From Laburnicola sp. R22_1 (lineage: Eukaryota; Ascomycota; Dothideomycetes; Pleosporales; Didymosphaeriaceae): DNA of 64,000 nt. The notes below the pieces were generated by a model. It did no database searches. It was given only the letters and a program-made list of their open reading frames with translations, and was not told the origin of the DNA. Positions 63,301-64,000 of this stretch are shown here, in pieces. Location of the stretch: contig JACONQ010000018.1 in the NCBI GenBank assembly GCA_014281115.1, forward strand, positions 496,001 through 560,000. Direction: 5' to 3'. The stretch's first letter is position 1. Every line of letters begins with the position of its first letter. Made by a program: the position numbers and the translations under genes.

Positions 63301-64000
63301 TCCGCGCCAAAGTCGAGCTCTTCGATTCTGACACCCATGCAGAGAATGCTGGGTTCGAAGAGTTCCACCAATATGCTCAAAGCACGGCATCTTGACTCTA
63401 ACCTTGACCGAGACGACCTGATTGCAGATGAAGAAATGAAGAAGCTAGCATCCAAACGGAAGGACTTTGAGCACGCAGCACGCGACGTAGATGACCTCCG
63501 GAAGAGAGCCCGCCCGCAGGAACGCGTCACCGCCGCACAAGCCCTCCAGATGGTGAGCCTGAATATTTTCGAAAGAGGTGAAATCATCGATTATAAGGAG
63601 ATATACTTCTGTGGCACCAAGAGCGCGAAGAAGCACATTGGCGACTTGAATGCTACCACCGCGAACTTTGGCTACGACGATGATCGGGGGGATTACAACA
63701 TTGTCCTCGGCGATCACCTGGCTTATCGTTACGAAGTTGTAGATCTCCTTGGCAAGGGCAGTTTTGGACAGGTGGTGCGTTGCGTCGACCATAAGACTGG
63801 TGCGCTGGTTGCAATCAAGATCATTCGCAACAAGAAGCGGTTCCACCAACAGGCATTGGTGGAGGTCAACATTCTACAGAAACTGCGTGAATGGGTAAGT
63901 CTTGTATCCCGTAGGTCGGCGAGGAATCGCATTGCTAACAGTCGCATAGGATCCGGACAATAAACACAGTATGATTAACTTTACTCAAAGTTTTTATTTC
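60400..64000 (+). CDS. pom1: Pom1-like class II DYRK protein kinase, 3' end beyond window
   Basis: Exons are 60400-60493, 60567-60759, 60825-63894 and 63950 onward, with introns of 73, 65 and 55 nt. The last has donor GTAAGT and branch GCTAAC, and restores LREWDPDNKHS. The 1136 residues seen are mostly a disordered Ser/Pro/Thr-rich N-terminus that includes RRKSSAPNVTSAPRPPP, with HFDFIPHVTFDDF near the start of exon 3. Next comes a DYRK-homology box near 1009-1040 (YKEIYFCGTKSAKKHIGDL), the glycine loop LGKGSFGQVV (1071-1080) and the ATP-binding Lys1094 in VAIKII. The catalytic loop lies outside the window. In fission yeast Pom1 marks cell tips and links cell size to mitosis. The ATG at 60400 is inferred; a further 5' exon is possible. 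Confidence 0.88.

Overview
The window looks like a chromosome segment of a filamentous ascomycete (Pezizomycotina), most likely a Dothideomycete. Signs are introns of 49-84 nt with GTAAGT/GTATGT-type donors and CTAAC/CTGAC-like branch sites, a fungal STAND/NLR-type gene, a class II DYRK kinase with a long disordered N-terminus, and repeats degraded in the way repeat-induced point mutation (RIP) does it (C-to-T changes mainly at CpA, leaving stop-rich TA-laden DNA). The species cannot be named from the sequence alone.

Layout. Positions 1-19.07 kb and 23.08-41.6 kb are AT-rich, RIP-degraded transposon graveyards with no intact gene. Between them lies an unmutated island (about 19.19-23.08 kb) with no convincing gene, bounded on both sides by inverted copies of one repeat. 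The right-hand block is a nested stack, each layer dated by a target-site duplication (TSD): a Gypsy-type LTR element (23180-41213) is split by a roughly 1.27-kb retroposon, which is split by a second Gypsy element (29196-36960), which is split by a solo LTR (30608-30925). A second solo LTR and a short SINE-like insert sit elsewhere in the outer Gypsy. Two short retroposon families with a constant 3' end, variable 5' truncation and 10-15 bp TSDs recur through the AT-rich DNA; I do not recognise either.

From 41.6 kb the DNA returns to normal composition. A broken NACHT/ankyrin gene (43944-48163, minus) lies next to the repeats and carries at least eight in-frame stops, all TAA or TAG. Then follow intact genes: an F-box protein (minus), TDP1 (minus), URM1 (minus), ELP2 (plus), a Pex24/DysF-type peroxin (minus) and a Pom1-like DYRK kinase (plus, cut by the window end).

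How the genes relate. URM1 and ELP2 are divergently arranged with only 127 bp between start codons. Both products are needed to build the mcm5s2U modification at tRNA wobble position 34 (Urm1 gives the sulfur, Elongator the side chain), so the shared promoter could coordinate one pathway. The other genes are unrelated housekeeping or regulatory functions: DNA repair, peroxisome membrane, cell polarity and ubiquitin-ligase substrate choice.
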